A stretch of 64,000 nucleotides of DNA, from the NCBI RefSeq assembly GCF_010233585.1, contig NZ_CP045997.1:8111896-8175895 (forward strand), in the 5' to 3' direction. Below the pieces are notes generated by a model, which worked only from the letters and a program-made list of their open reading frames with translations, searched no databases and was not told the origin of the DNA. The stretch comes from Spirosoma endbachense. Lineage in GTDB: Bacteria; Bacteroidota; Bacteroidia; Cytophagales; Spirosomataceae. Below are positions 52,372 through 60,984 of this stretch, piece by piece. Positions within the stretch are counted from its first letter, which is position 1, and each line of letters opens with the position of its first letter. Both the position numbers and the translations under genes were made by a program.

Positions 52372-53529
52372 ATGAACTATACCACCCTTCTTTGCGTAAG
52401 CCTGCTTTCCTGGTCCTTATCGGGTTGTTTCATGCGTACCGATACGCACCCCGACATACCGCTTTTACCGCAAGTCGATAATGCCAGCATTCGGGTCGAT
52501 TCATTGCCGGATACGATGGTTCGTAACTTTATCTTCTCGGCGGATAAAACGAAAATCTACGCGATTGTTCTGACTGCCTCAACGGGCGTGTTTGCGCAAC
52601 ACACACTGGTTGAATTCGATCAGGCGGGTCATCGGTTGCGCCAGCTCCCGTTTGGTGAGATGAGCATTCAACAAATGGAATTGGCCCTGTTGCAACCGAA
52701 TTTGCTACTATGGGAGTTTTCGGGCCTGTTTTATCGTATTGATCTGGATGCGTTTAAGGTCGTTGATAAAGTCCGTGCGTTCTGGACAGGGAACTATCCT
52801 GATGATCAAAAAAACAACGATTGGGCAAGGGTGGACCGGGAAAGTCAGGCGTGGTTCCGACTGAAGCAGAAAGAGATTGGCCAGCAATTTGATATTCAGG
52901 AAACCGATTCGATAACATTGGCAGTGCTGAAAGGCAACAAAACCAACGCGGATGCTTATTGGGAGGCCATTCGAAAAGCCCGGTCGGACCTGAGAACTCA
53001 GTTTGAACCTGATCGGCATAAGGCCTATTATGAGGCTTACGCTCTGGCACGCATCAGGTCTGGTAAATTGTCTTTTGCATACCGGAGTCCTGATAACTAT
53101 GCGTCCTATGTTTTTACCAAGTTTGCCGATGGTAGCACAACTGCGTTTACGCTGGACGAAGCAATTATACAAAAGGCTGGCGTCAAATTCCATCCATACG
53201 ATGTGAACACCAGGGTAACCATCGATCGAAACAATTCCGATGTTTCGTTGTCGGATGGCCGCTTCTCCCTGTCAGAAGGCCAGGCAGTAACCGATAGAAC
53301 GAGCGTATTACAACTGACTGAGGGGATAACCGCAAAATACGGCGACCTGATGTGGGGCGGAAATTCATTCGACGAATTTCTGTTTTATTTCGACCTGAAA
53401 ATTGGCGGCAAAATCGCTCGCTTCAAGTGGATTTACCCGCTGGCTCTATCAAACGACTTTTATCTGCAATCTGCCAATGGATCCGTCTATGTGCTAAAAG
53501 CAGGTGTATTATATTGGTTTCACGTATAA
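52372..53529 (+). CDS. Hypothetical lipoprotein, beta-propeller-like N-terminal half
   Basis: 385 residues with a lipoprotein signal (SLLSWSLSGC). The N-terminal half has repeated beta-hairpin patterns (NFIFSADKTKIYAIVLT, LLQPNLLLWEFSGLFYRID), the middle a helical, charged stretch (about 140-215), and the C-terminal half returns to beta strands. The family is unknown to me. It is 55 bases after the YbjN gene and 13 bases before the LRR gene, so probably an operon member. Confidence 0.7.
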   Translation: MNYTTLLCVSLLSWSLSGCFMRTDTHPDIPLLPQVDNASIRVDSLPDTMVRNFIFSADKTKIYAIVLTASTGVFAQHTLVEFDQAGHRLRQLPFGEMSIQQMELALLQPNLLLWEFSGLFYRIDLDAFKVVDKVRAFWTGNYPDDQKNNDWARVDRESQAWFRLKQKEIGQQFDIQETDSITLAVLKGNKTNADAYWEAIRKARSDLRTQFEPDRHKAYYEAYALARIRSGKLSFAYRSPDNYASYVFTKFADGSTTAFTLDEAIIQKAGVKFHPYDVNTRVTIDRNNSDVSLSDGRFSLSEGQAVTDRTSVLQLTEGITAKYGDLMWGGNSFDEFLFYFDLKIGGKIARFKWIYPLALSNDFYLQSANGSVYVLKAGVLYWFHV

Positions 53530-53542
53530 GCAGGCATACCTC

Positions 53543-54307
53543 ATGGCCATTCGCAGTTTATTGCTCTCATTTGCACTTACATGCTTTTTGGGTTATTCGT
53601 TTACCGTGGGCCTGACGGATCCCAATTCGTTCCTGAAAAAAATACCCGATTGGTTAAGCATACCGATGCTGTTAGTCTGCTTCCTCCTATACCTGTTGGC
53701 AACCTGGTGGGCATTCAAAGGCTTCGGTGATCATAAAATTACTGCCTTGTTGTCGCTGGGATTTTGTGCATTTGGTTTAGGGTTGTATGCCACCGCTTTC
53801 TTTATGGAAGCCGGACATGGCAGAGCAGCGCCGGGACAGTATGATTATGATTTTTCAAGGCTTGACCCTGCCGAGAAAGCTGCTGTCGAGCAACTCGCGA
53901 ATGGGGCAGGTATGGGCTTGCAGAACGCTGTTTTTACCGAGCACTGGCACATCGCTCAATCGGCTAATCCTTCGAATCGTTTTGAGATTTGTGTGCAGAA
54001 AGGGCGCGTAACTGCCCTCAACCTGTCGGATCATCGGATTTCTGACCTGGCTCTTTTTTCAAAGCTACCCGCACTAGGCGACCTATACCTTAAAAACTGT
54101 CATCTGTTCGATATGAGTGGCCTGCAATCCGAGAAGCTAGGCCGACTTGATGTGTCTGACAATCAGATTGTCGATTTGAAAACGCTACGCGGTTGTCCCA
54201 ACGTTCAATGGCTATTTGCGAAGAATAACCAACTCAAATCAACCGATGGGCTTGAGCAATTCAGAGAAATTGTCAGTACCGATTTTACGGGAAATCCAAT
54301 GCACTGA
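53543..54307 (+). CDS. Membrane protein with C-terminal leucine-rich repeats
   Basis: 254 residues from the ATG at 53543, giving the hydrophobic start MAIRSLLLSFALTCFLG; a frame extension to 53504 overlaps the previous gene. Three hydrophobic segments (about 5-22, 42-62, 70-92) are followed by a leucine-rich repeat block: VTALNLSDHRISDLALFSKL, LGDLYLKNCHLFDMSGL, LGRLDVSDNQIVDLKTL, VQWLFAKNNQLKSTDGL. The LRR part binds proteins in general. Membrane-anchored LRR proteins of this size have no set function. Confidence 0.75.
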   Translation: MAIRSLLLSFALTCFLGYSFTVGLTDPNSFLKKIPDWLSIPMLLVCFLLYLLATWWAFKGFGDHKITALLSLGFCAFGLGLYATAFFMEAGHGRAAPGQYDYDFSRLDPAEKAAVEQLANGAGMGLQNAVFTEHWHIAQSANPSNRFEICVQKGRVTALNLSDHRISDLALFSKLPALGDLYLKNCHLFDMSGLQSEKLGRLDVSDNQIVDLKTLRGCPNVQWLFAKNNQLKSTDGLEQFREIVSTDFTGNPMH

Positions 54308-54364
54308 TTAGCCGTATTGTACCCTCACTGTCGGACTCGCTTTTTATCGCTACCGTTTCTGTTC

Positions 54365-54859
54365 ATGCGAACTACGCTGTTGCCCTACCGCCAGATTAAC
54401 TACCAGACTGAACTAACTCCCGACCAGATCCGGTGCTATTTAAGCGAACATGTCATTACCGGATTTAGCTTTTATAGCCATAAACCTTACTACGGCGATT
54501 TTACGACCTACAGTTTTTCGGTGCGGAAAGTGAGTAGTAAAATCAAAAAACAGAGTTTTGCCCCGAGTATAGAGGGCATGTATAAAAGCAGTAAGGGCAA
54601 AACATTACTTTCGCTCAGTTTGAGCCCCAGTCCAGTTCTGATTGTGGCTTTTCTATTGTTTGCGTTTCCGCTAGCGTTGTTTCTTTTCTTTAGTGTTAGC
54701 GAGTTTTTTAAGACTGGAGATCTAAATATCGTGATCAGTGGATTGATGCCTATCGTGGTCTGGTACGGTATTTTCTGGCTCATTTTTCAGATGCAGAGCA
54801 GTACCGACATTCGGTTCTGGGTGCACATACTGGATTTGCGGGAAAGTCCGGCACTTTAA
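54365..54859 (+). CDS. Hypothetical membrane protein, two helices
   Basis: 164 residues from the ATG at 54365 (MRTTLLPYRQINYQTELT); a start at 54317 is possible. Two hydrophobic helices lie in the second half (VLIVAFLLFAFPLALFLFF; LMPIVVWYGIFWLIF). No family recognised. It is the last gene of the plus-strand run, 57 bases after the LRR gene. Confidence 0.65.
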   Translation: MRTTLLPYRQINYQTELTPDQIRCYLSEHVITGFSFYSHKPYYGDFTTYSFSVRKVSSKIKKQSFAPSIEGMYKSSKGKTLLSLSLSPSPVLIVAFLLFAFPLALFLFFSVSEFFKTGDLNIVISGLMPIVVWYGIFWLIFQMQSSTDIRFWVHILDLRESPAL

Positions 54860-54947
54860 GCCCGGTAGCGTCGGAATGACAGAAAAAGTAGCTCGTCAAA
54901 ACGCAAGAATAGAGATTTAGACGGGCTTTATGCAAGCTGAAGTTAGC

Positions 54948-56090
54948 TTAAGCGACGATATCAATAAGAAAGGAGATGGCTTCTGGCGAATGCAACGCAG
55001 CAGTTGATTCCAGTGTAGCTAATGCCGTTTCAGAGGCTCTTGTGCGCATCTGTTTTTCATAGGCGGCAATGGCTGATTGTACGTCAGGAAAATCGTTGCT
55101 GGTGAGGCATTTACTGAGCTCCAGCGCGTCGAGCATGGCCATATTTACGCCTTCACCGGCATAGGGGGGCATGAGGTGGGCAGCATCACCCAGTATAGTC
55201 AGGTTTGGTAACGCTTCCCAGGTCTGATCTAAAGGCATGCAATAAAAGGGACGAGGTATAAAAGGAGCCGTCGCATTGTTAACCAACTCTTCCCAAACGC
55301 TATCCCAGCCCGAATAGGTGGCTTTGAACCAGGCAAGTACCTGCGCCTTATCTGAGAAATCGATTCCACTTTCTTGACTCCAGTATTCATCGGTTTTGCA
55401 GCCAGTATAAAACACCAGACTGCCATCACCCTTTGAGCTTACGATCAAACTTTTCTCGTCACTCATCGCAAATATTTTCCCCCCATTCAACAGTTCATGC
55501 ACCTTTGGGCTTGCCGTTTCAGACTGATATACGGTGCCTTCTATGCCTGTAACCCCAGAATAGAAAGGCTTGATGGCGGTAATGTATGGACGAATCTTTG
55601 AGTTTGCCCCGTCTGCTGCAATGACTACATCGGCAATCACAGACGTGCCGTTTTTAAAGTCCAGTTTCCAGGAATCACTTTGCGGTGAAAGCGCTACAAA
55701 ATGGCTATTCCAGACAACAGTGTTGGGTTGCAGGGAATCGAGTAAAATTGTCTGTAACGGGCCGCGATCAATTTCGGGCCTGGCTGTTTCTTCCTTACCG
55801 TTCGCATCGTCGTCAAACAGAATAGTTGCGTTTTTATCAACGATGCGCAGCTTGTCTGCTCCCGGTCGATAATTGGCTTTAAACGCTTCCATCAGCCCGG
55901 CTTCGTACAGGGCCGCCAGCCCCGACTCCTCATGTAAATCCAGGGTGGCTCCTTTTGGCCGGGCATCTTTATGCCTATCCCGTTCATACACATGGACATC
56001 TACACCGCTCATTTGCAACAGTCTTGCGAGCGTTAATCCGCCTGGGCCTCCGCCCACAATAGCTATTTTCTTATTGTTAAGTAAGTTCAT
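54948..56090 (-). CDS. FAD-dependent monooxygenase, TetX-like
   Basis: 380 residues close in pattern to the TetX flavin monooxygenase family: GGGPGGLTLARLL (FAD fold), GATLDLHEESGLAALYEAGL, PEIDRGPLQTILLDSL, and the FAD-ribityl motif GDAAHLMPPYAGEGVNMAMLDALELS. Such enzymes hydroxylate planar aromatic compounds; TetX itself inactivates tetracyclines. Similarity to TetX is seen over the whole length by eye, but drug resistance is not shown: this may be a general aromatic hydroxylase. The tetR gene ends 13 bases upstream, with an operator (56748-56769) before both genes. Confidence 0.85.
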   Translation of the reverse strand: MNLLNNKKIAIVGGGPGGLTLARLLQMSGVDVHVYERDRHKDARPKGATLDLHEESGLAALYEAGLMEAFKANYRPGADKLRIVDKNATILFDDDANGKEETARPEIDRGPLQTILLDSLQPNTVVWNSHFVALSPQSDSWKLDFKNGTSVIADVVIAADGANSKIRPYITAIKPFYSGVTGIEGTVYQSETASPKVHELLNGGKIFAMSDEKSLIVSSKGDGSLVFYTGCKTDEYWSQESGIDFSDKAQVLAWFKATYSGWDSVWEELVNNATAPFIPRPFYCMPLDQTWEALPNLTILGDAAHLMPPYAGEGVNMAMLDALELSKCLTSNDFPDVQSAIAAYEKQMRTRASETALATLESTAALHSPEAISFLIDIVA

Positions 56091-56103
56091 TGTTCTTGTT
56101 TTT

Positions 56104-56700
56104 TCAGTTCAACATGCCTTTTATCATCACATCGCAACAGGTTAAAACCAGTTCTTCGGTTATGATTTGGTGGGGTCTTTCCCGGTAATCAAAATACTCA
56201 CTTGCTAAGTCAAAAAGGGGCGAAAACAACAATGCCCGGTGTACATCAAATGGAAAATTCCGGATGGCACCGGTTGCAATATGGCGTTCCAGGAAGTGGT
56301 GTATGGGTGCGAAAAAGTGCCCTTGTCTGATGTTTGCTTTCTGGTAGGCTTTATTCAGCAAAGGAGATGCTTTGCCATGCTGGATCAGGGCAAAATGGTG
56401 TCTGTTCCCTGTCAAATACCGGAATGTGTTCAGCCAGATCGTTTTTACGCCCTCCGGAAAATCCATGTCGGAGCGAAAGGTTTCCAGCACTGCTTTTTCA
56501 TAAGCCCCTAATACCTCATCGATGAACAGCTTAACCAGAAAATCTTCCTTGCTATCGTATTTTATATAGATCGTGCGTGGCGATACATTGGCAGCTTTCG
56601 CCAGTTTCTGCATACTAAGATTTTCCAGACCTTCTTCTGCGATTATTTGAAGGGCTATGCTTCGGATCGCTTCTTCCTTTTCTAGATTTTTAGGCCTCAT
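56104..56700 (-). CDS. TetR/AcrR-family transcriptional repressor
   Basis: 198 residues from the ATG at 56700 (MRPKNLEKEEAIR); an ATG three codons earlier (56709) is possible. The N-terminal helix-turn-helix reads EEGLENLSMQKLAKAANVSPRTIYIKYDSKEDFLVKLF, the classic TetR block. The C-terminal ligand domain is unassigned. It lies just upstream of the TetX-like gene and downstream of a near-palindromic operator that sits between the -33 and -7 boxes of its own promoter, so autorepression and control of the monooxygenase are likely. Confidence 0.9.
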   Translation of the reverse strand: MRPKNLEKEEAIRSIALQIIAEEGLENLSMQKLAKAANVSPRTIYIKYDSKEDFLVKLFIDEVLGAYEKAVLETFRSDMDFPEGVKTIWLNTFRYLTGNRHHFALIQHGKASPLLNKAYQKANIRQGHFFAPIHHFLERHIATGAIRNFPFDVHRALLFSPLFDLASEYFDYRERPHQIITEELVLTCCDVMIKGMLN

Positions 56701-56744
56701 GATGCACATACTTCCTTTTTAAGTGAGAAGAATAAATGATGATA

Positions 56745-56775
56745 CAAAGTAAGTAAACGTTTATTTACTAATCAA
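56745..56775 (-). promoter_or_regulatory. Promoter of the tetR-TetX-like operon with embedded operator
   Basis: On the minus strand: TTG, a 20-base spacer, TTACTTTG (one base off TAnnTTTG). The spacer contains most of a 22-base near-palindrome at 56748-56769, half sites AGTAAGTAAAC and GTTTATTTACT with one mismatch, well placed to block polymerase when a TetR dimer binds. Confidence 0.7.
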
Positions 56776-56944
56776 AATATTCATTCTATTTTTTACGAAC
56801 GCCTATTTTACGGATTGCCAACGGGTGTGTTTGTCGGTAGTAAACGGCGGCATGTGCTTATGCGAAAGCCAGGTTCGTTGGCCTGACTTCTTCCATGAGC
56901 CAGGCAATCTTAACTGTAAAAAGAAGTATACAAATTGCCGGTCG

Positions 56945-56978
56945 TTGTAAAATGTACTGTTTGAATCACATAACTTTG
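56945..56978 (+). promoter_or_regulatory. Promoter of the AraC-type regulator
   Basis: TTG at 56945, a 23-base spacer, TAACTTTG (exact TAnnTTTG) at 56971, only 4 bases before the ATG at 56983. This again implies a near-leaderless message. Confidence 0.55.
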
Positions 56979-56982
56979 TGTG

Positions 56983-57885
56983 ATGGAGCAAAAAGAAACC
57001 GCCAACGATTTTCATCAGCGTCTGACCAGAGATCATTCTGAGCCAGGGCAGTTTGCTATTTACAAAACGGAAGACATTCACGGCACAACTCCATTACCGC
57101 ATACCCGAAGGGACTTTTATAAAATATCGTTAGTAACCAGGGCAGAAGGAGTTCTATCTTATGCCGATAAGAGCTTTTATATTAAAGATAATGTCATCGC
57201 TTTTTTTAATCCGATGATACCTTACTCCTGGGAGCCTTTGTCGACCAATGATAAAGGGTACTCCTGTTTATTTACGGAAGACTTTATTACGCATCACCTA
57301 AAGGCCGATAGCCTGTCAAAATCTCCTTTGTTTAAAGTCAGTGGTAATCACGTATTGGTTCCTGATCAAAAATCCATGCAGTTTCTGGCTGGAATTTTTG
57401 AGCAAATGATTACTGAAATGCAGTCGTCCTACATAAACAAGTATGATTTGTTACGCAGTTATGTGCAAATCATCATGCATGAAGCACTTAAGATTGAACC
57501 GCTTGAAAAAGAAAAACTGCCCGGTAGTTCTTCAGCCCGAATTAGCGCCTTGTTTTTAGACCTGCTGGACAGGCAGTTTCCGATCACTTCACCGCAGCAT
57601 ACTGTTCGGCTTAAAAATGCCAGCGAATTTGCTGGTCAACTGGCCATTCATACCAATCACCTGAACCGCGCCTTAAAGGAAACCACGGGTAAAACAACGA
57701 CGGAACATCTGGCCGAAAAGTTAATCAAAGAAGCGAAAGCCTTATTGCTGCACACCAGTTGGGATATTGCCGAAATAGGCTATTGTCTGGGTTTTGAGCA
57801 TGCGTCTAATTTCAATATATTCTTCAAAAAGCAGACGGGACAAACCCCCAACCATTTCCGCCGGGAAGTTATCGCTATTTCATAA
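56983..57885 (+). CDS. AraC-family transcriptional regulator
   Basis: 300 residues from the ATG at 56983; the GTG one codon earlier is less likely. The N-terminal cupin-like sensor (FAIYKTEDIHGTTPLPHTRRDFYKI) leads to a C-terminal double helix-turn-helix: LAIHTNHLNRALKETTGKT and WDIAEIGYCLGFEHASNFNIFFKKQTGQTPNHFR. It is divergent from tetR and followed, after 69 bases, by two short-chain dehydrogenases on the same strand, which are its likely targets. The inducer is unknown. Confidence 0.9.
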   Translation: MEQKETANDFHQRLTRDHSEPGQFAIYKTEDIHGTTPLPHTRRDFYKISLVTRAEGVLSYADKSFYIKDNVIAFFNPMIPYSWEPLSTNDKGYSCLFTEDFITHHLKADSLSKSPLFKVSGNHVLVPDQKSMQFLAGIFEQMITEMQSSYINKYDLLRSYVQIIMHEALKIEPLEKEKLPGSSSARISALFLDLLDRQFPITSPQHTVRLKNASEFAGQLAIHTNHLNRALKETTGKTTTEHLAEKLIKEAKALLLHTSWDIAEIGYCLGFEHASNFNIFFKKQTGQTPNHFRREVIAIS

Positions 57886-57927
57886 GTATGTATTTGATTG
57901 GCATAATTTTTACATCCTGACGGAATC

Positions 57928-57935
57928 TAATTTTG
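57928..57935 (+). promoter_or_regulatory. TAATTTTG element before the first SDR gene
   Basis: An exact TAnnTTTG box 19 bases before the ATG at 57955. A clear TTG at the usual distance is lacking (a T-run is there instead), which fits an activator-dependent promoter, perhaps AraC-controlled. Confidence 0.45.
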
Positions 57936-57954
57936 TACCATAAAAAACAGAAGT

Positions 57955-58806
57955 ATGGTACAGGAAAATTTGACTATTGGAAAAGTCTGGTTTGTTACCG
58001 GGGCATCTAAAGGCTTTGGCCTTGCGCTGGTTAAATTATTGTTGCTAAACGGGAACAAGGTAGCCGCTACGTCCAGAAATGCCGCCGACATCGAACAACA
58101 GATACCTGATCACTCGGAAAATTTGTTGCCGCTGACAGTAGACATCACAAACGAGGAAAGTGTCGATGAAGCTATAAACCAGACAATTTCCTCGTTTGGC
58201 CGTCTGGATGTGATCGTCAACAATGCGGGGTATTTTATATTGGGAAGTGTTGAAGCGTTGACCGCACAGGAGTTCCGCCAATCAATGGAAGTCAATGTTT
58301 TCGGGACGTTTAACGTGATCAGGGCGGCAATGCCTTACCTAAGAAAGCAGCAATCAGGGCATATCATCAACATCTCCTCCATTGCCGGGTATACGGGTAA
58401 TGGAAATGCGGCAAGTTATAATGCAGCAAAATTTGCCGTGATTGGCCTTTCTGAAGCATTGGCAGAAGAGGTCAAGCCGTTTGGCGTAAAAGTGACCGTT
58501 GTTGCCCCCGGATTGTTCAGAACCAGTTTTCTGGATAAGGGTACGTTTATGGTGGCCCAAAACAGGATCGAGGGATACAATAGTGACGTACTGGAAACGG
58601 CTATGCGCCAGATAAACGGTAACCAGCCGGGCGATCCCGATAAATTGGTAGCTGCATTGGTTAAACTCACCGAAGCGCAAAATCCACCTGTACACTTATT
58701 GATGGGGCCGGATGCTTACCAGATCTTAACCGAAGCGCGTAAGGCAGAAACGGCAGAAATTGAATCCTGGAAACACATCACGTTATCAACTAATCTAGAC
58801 AAATAA
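57955..58806 (+). CDS. Short-chain dehydrogenase/reductase (SDR)
   Basis: 283 residues. The cofactor motif is VTGASKGFGLALVKLLL (TGxxxGxG), the NNAGY motif follows, and the catalytic Ser, Tyr and Lys lie in INISSIAGYTGNGNAASYNAAKFAV (YxxxK). The ATSRN after strand 2 suggests NADP(H). It is a cytoplasmic oxidoreductase with an unknown carbonyl or alcohol substrate. It follows the AraC gene and precedes another SDR after 61 bases. Confidence 0.92.
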   Translation: MVQENLTIGKVWFVTGASKGFGLALVKLLLLNGNKVAATSRNAADIEQQIPDHSENLLPLTVDITNEESVDEAINQTISSFGRLDVIVNNAGYFILGSVEALTAQEFRQSMEVNVFGTFNVIRAAMPYLRKQQSGHIINISSIAGYTGNGNAASYNAAKFAVIGLSEALAEEVKPFGVKVTVVAPGLFRTSFLDKGTFMVAQNRIEGYNSDVLETAMRQINGNQPGDPDKLVAALVKLTEAQNPPVHLLMGPDAYQILTEARKAETAEIESWKHITLSTNLDK

Positions 58807-58867
58807 GCAGATCGACGGGCACTGTTTAACCTTGCTTATTCTGACTTATTGCCATACTCATACTATC

Positions 58868-59602
58868 ATGGAAGCTATTAAAAACAAAGTGATCGTTATC
58901 ACCGGTGCCAGTAGTGGCATGGGCGCGTCTACAGCCCGAAAACTCGGCCAGCTTGGTGCTAAAGTAGTATTGGCCGCACGAAGAGAAGATCAGTTGAAAG
59001 TCCTGATCAATGAAATTGGTGATAATGCCATGTATGTACGAACCGACGTTAGCAAACAGGGCGATATGGATAACCTCATTCAGCAGGCAATCGGCAGGTT
59101 TGGGCAGGTAGACGTGTTATGGAATAACGCTGGTATTATGCCGCTCTCGTTCTTTGAGGAAGGGCAGGTATCCGAATGGGAGCGCATGATTGATATCAAT
59201 ATTAAAGGCGTGTTATATGGCATTAATGCTGTTCTGCCGCATATGCTGGAAAGGGGAGACGGGCATATTCTGGCTACTTCATCGATGGGCGGTTTAAATA
59301 CATTTCCAAGTGGTGGAGTCTATAGCTGTACCAAATTTGCCGTTCGGGCCATTATGGAAACGTTACGCAAAGAAGTCGGCGAGAAAATTAAAGTGACGAC
59401 GATCTATCCGGGTACTGTAGCTACCGAACTGGGACATGATATCACCAGCCCCAAAGTTCGTGCCCTTTATGGCAATCTGGATGGCATCCCCAAAATGGAT
59501 TCAGAAGCCATCGTTAATGCAGTGGTCTATGCGCTTAGTCAGCCGGGCAATATTACCGTAAATGATGTCATGTTGAGGCCGCTTGGGAAAACCGTGAATT
59601 AG
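58868..59602 (+). CDS. Short-chain dehydrogenase/reductase (SDR), second copy
   Basis: 244 residues from the ATG at 58868 (MEAIKNKVIVITGASSGMG); the frame opens 36 bases earlier, but the extra residues are not conserved. Motifs: TGASSGMGAST, NNAGIMPLSF, LATSSMGGLNTFPSGGVYSCTKFAV (Ser, Tyr, Lys catalytic set). The AARRED after strand 2 suggests NADP(H). It belongs to the classical SDR subfamily, distinct from the preceding gene, so the two are unlikely to be a recent duplication. Confidence 0.92.
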   Translation: MEAIKNKVIVITGASSGMGASTARKLGQLGAKVVLAARREDQLKVLINEIGDNAMYVRTDVSKQGDMDNLIQQAIGRFGQVDVLWNNAGIMPLSFFEEGQVSEWERMIDINIKGVLYGINAVLPHMLERGDGHILATSSMGGLNTFPSGGVYSCTKFAVRAIMETLRKEVGEKIKVTTIYPGTVATELGHDITSPKVRALYGNLDGIPKMDSEAIVNAVVYALSQPGNITVNDVMLRPLGKTVN

Positions 59603-59627
59603 CCGCCAATTTTTAGACTGAACAGTG

Positions 59628-59672
59628 GTGCCCCATAGACGCTAAAACTCTGCTTTAGCGTCTATGGGGCAC
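59628..59672. repeat. Large intergenic hairpin, family member D
   Basis: 19-base perfect arms (59628-59646 and 59654-59672, GTGCCCCATAGACGCTAAA) with a 7-base loop, 25 bases after the second SDR stop. Its TAGACGC resembles the outer stem of member A (CTAGACGCAAAG). Confidence 0.8.
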
Positions 59673-59875
59673 GTTGTATGGTAGCAGTATAAAGCCGGGT
59701 AACTAAAATAGGCAAGTATTCTTCACCTTTCCGAAACCAGCGACAACCGCCTATAAAGCAAAACCTACCACTTTTTAGTAGCGCCCCACCAGATATAGAG
59801 TCATGCTGTAGAGGGTCGATGATTCAATTAAGTTTGGTTCATCCAACAGACTCGATTTAAATCCTCTAAATTACC

Positions 59876-60493
59876 ATGACTACGCTTCAAACACTTGCTG
59901 TGGGAGCTTTCCTGATGGCGTATTACTACTTCGTTCTGCGGAAGTATAACACGCTGGGATTTCGCCTTTTCTCACTCTTTTTCTTCGTGGGAGCTGCCGT
60001 CTGCTATTGGTGGTATATTGATTATGTTGACCTGAAATGCGTTCAGCAAACGGGTATTGAAACCCAGGCAATCGTACTGAAAAAATCGGCCAATAGCCTC
60101 GATATTCGGTTTACCGATCAGGCAGGTAAAGTAGTCATGCGTACCAGAACAGGTGGAATTTCCGTAGAGGAATTCGCGGCTGTACGGGAAGGTGAACCGG
60201 CTCCAATTCTGTATAGCCCGGTGTCTGACACGTTTTATTTAACAAGCACCTACCAACGTCAGATTCATGATACTATTTATCTGTTGATATTCCCTGGACT
60301 TCTGTTCCTGATTGGTACTCTGTGCTGGATATTCCTGCGAAAATACAGGGTTTATGCGCATGAGGGTACGATATACGAATACGTAACCGACGAACATGGT
60401 AATGTAGTGCTTGACGATGCTAGAAACAGTACCACAAAAGCACTCCGAACCTACAGCACCTTATCTAAACTCGTCCAAATCTTCGAGCGATAA
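59876..60493 (+). CDS. Hypothetical membrane protein
   Basis: 205 residues. Hydrophobic segments lie near 5-22 and 32-50 (LFSLFFFVGAAVCYWWYIDYV) and near 135-158 (YLLIFPGLLFLIGTLCWIFL). A soluble domain between them (LKCVQQTGIETQAIVLKKSAN onward) resembles DUF3592-type segments found in small Bacteroidota membrane proteins. No further assignment. The next small gene follows after 8 bases. Confidence 0.65.
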   Translation: MTTLQTLAVGAFLMAYYYFVLRKYNTLGFRLFSLFFFVGAAVCYWWYIDYVDLKCVQQTGIETQAIVLKKSANSLDIRFTDQAGKVVMRTRTGGISVEEFAAVREGEPAPILYSPVSDTFYLTSTYQRQIHDTIYLLIFPGLLFLIGTLCWIFLRKYRVYAHEGTIYEYVTDEHGNVVLDDARNSTTKALRTYSTLSKLVQIFER

Positions 60494-60501
60494 TACCAGT
60501 T

Positions 60502-60819
60502 ATGAAAGCATTATTTCCTTATCTGGTACTGATTAGCTTATTCGTAATAGGAACCAAACTGGTCGACCGGCAACGGAGATACACGACCTCCATTCAGCGT
60601 GTGGCACCTGTTCAGCCTAAAATGTTTCCGTTTCAACTGTATCTGCAACTGGCAGGTAATTTGGTAGAGGATTCCTATCGGAACACCAGATCGATACCGG
60701 ATACTGACCAAAATCGTGTTGTGATAAAGCCATTGAGCGGAAAAGCAATGAATATAGTGACTACATCGGTGAAAAAAGAAAGATCAGCCGCTTTCAAGGG
60801 TATCTACCATACCAATTAA
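60502..60819 (+). CDS. Hypothetical small exported or membrane protein
   Basis: 105 residues with an N-terminal hydrophobic segment (LFPYLVLISLFVIGTKLV) followed by a soluble, basic region. No family recognised. It is 8 bases after the preceding membrane protein, so cotranscribed. Confidence 0.55.
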   Translation: MKALFPYLVLISLFVIGTKLVDRQRRYTTSIQRVAPVQPKMFPFQLYLQLAGNLVEDSYRNTRSIPDTDQNRVVIKPLSGKAMNIVTTSVKKERSAAFKGIYHTN

Positions 60820-60984
60820 TACGATGAAAGAGCTATGGGCGGTGGCAGAGCATTTTATACGTTACTATTGACTGAATAAAGATGGTCTGGTATGAGTGGG
60901 TACACATGCCAGACCATTAGCTTTCGTATCGGGTTGGGAGAAGCTAAATCGCTTTATTGTAATTTGCTCGCAAAACACCATTTT

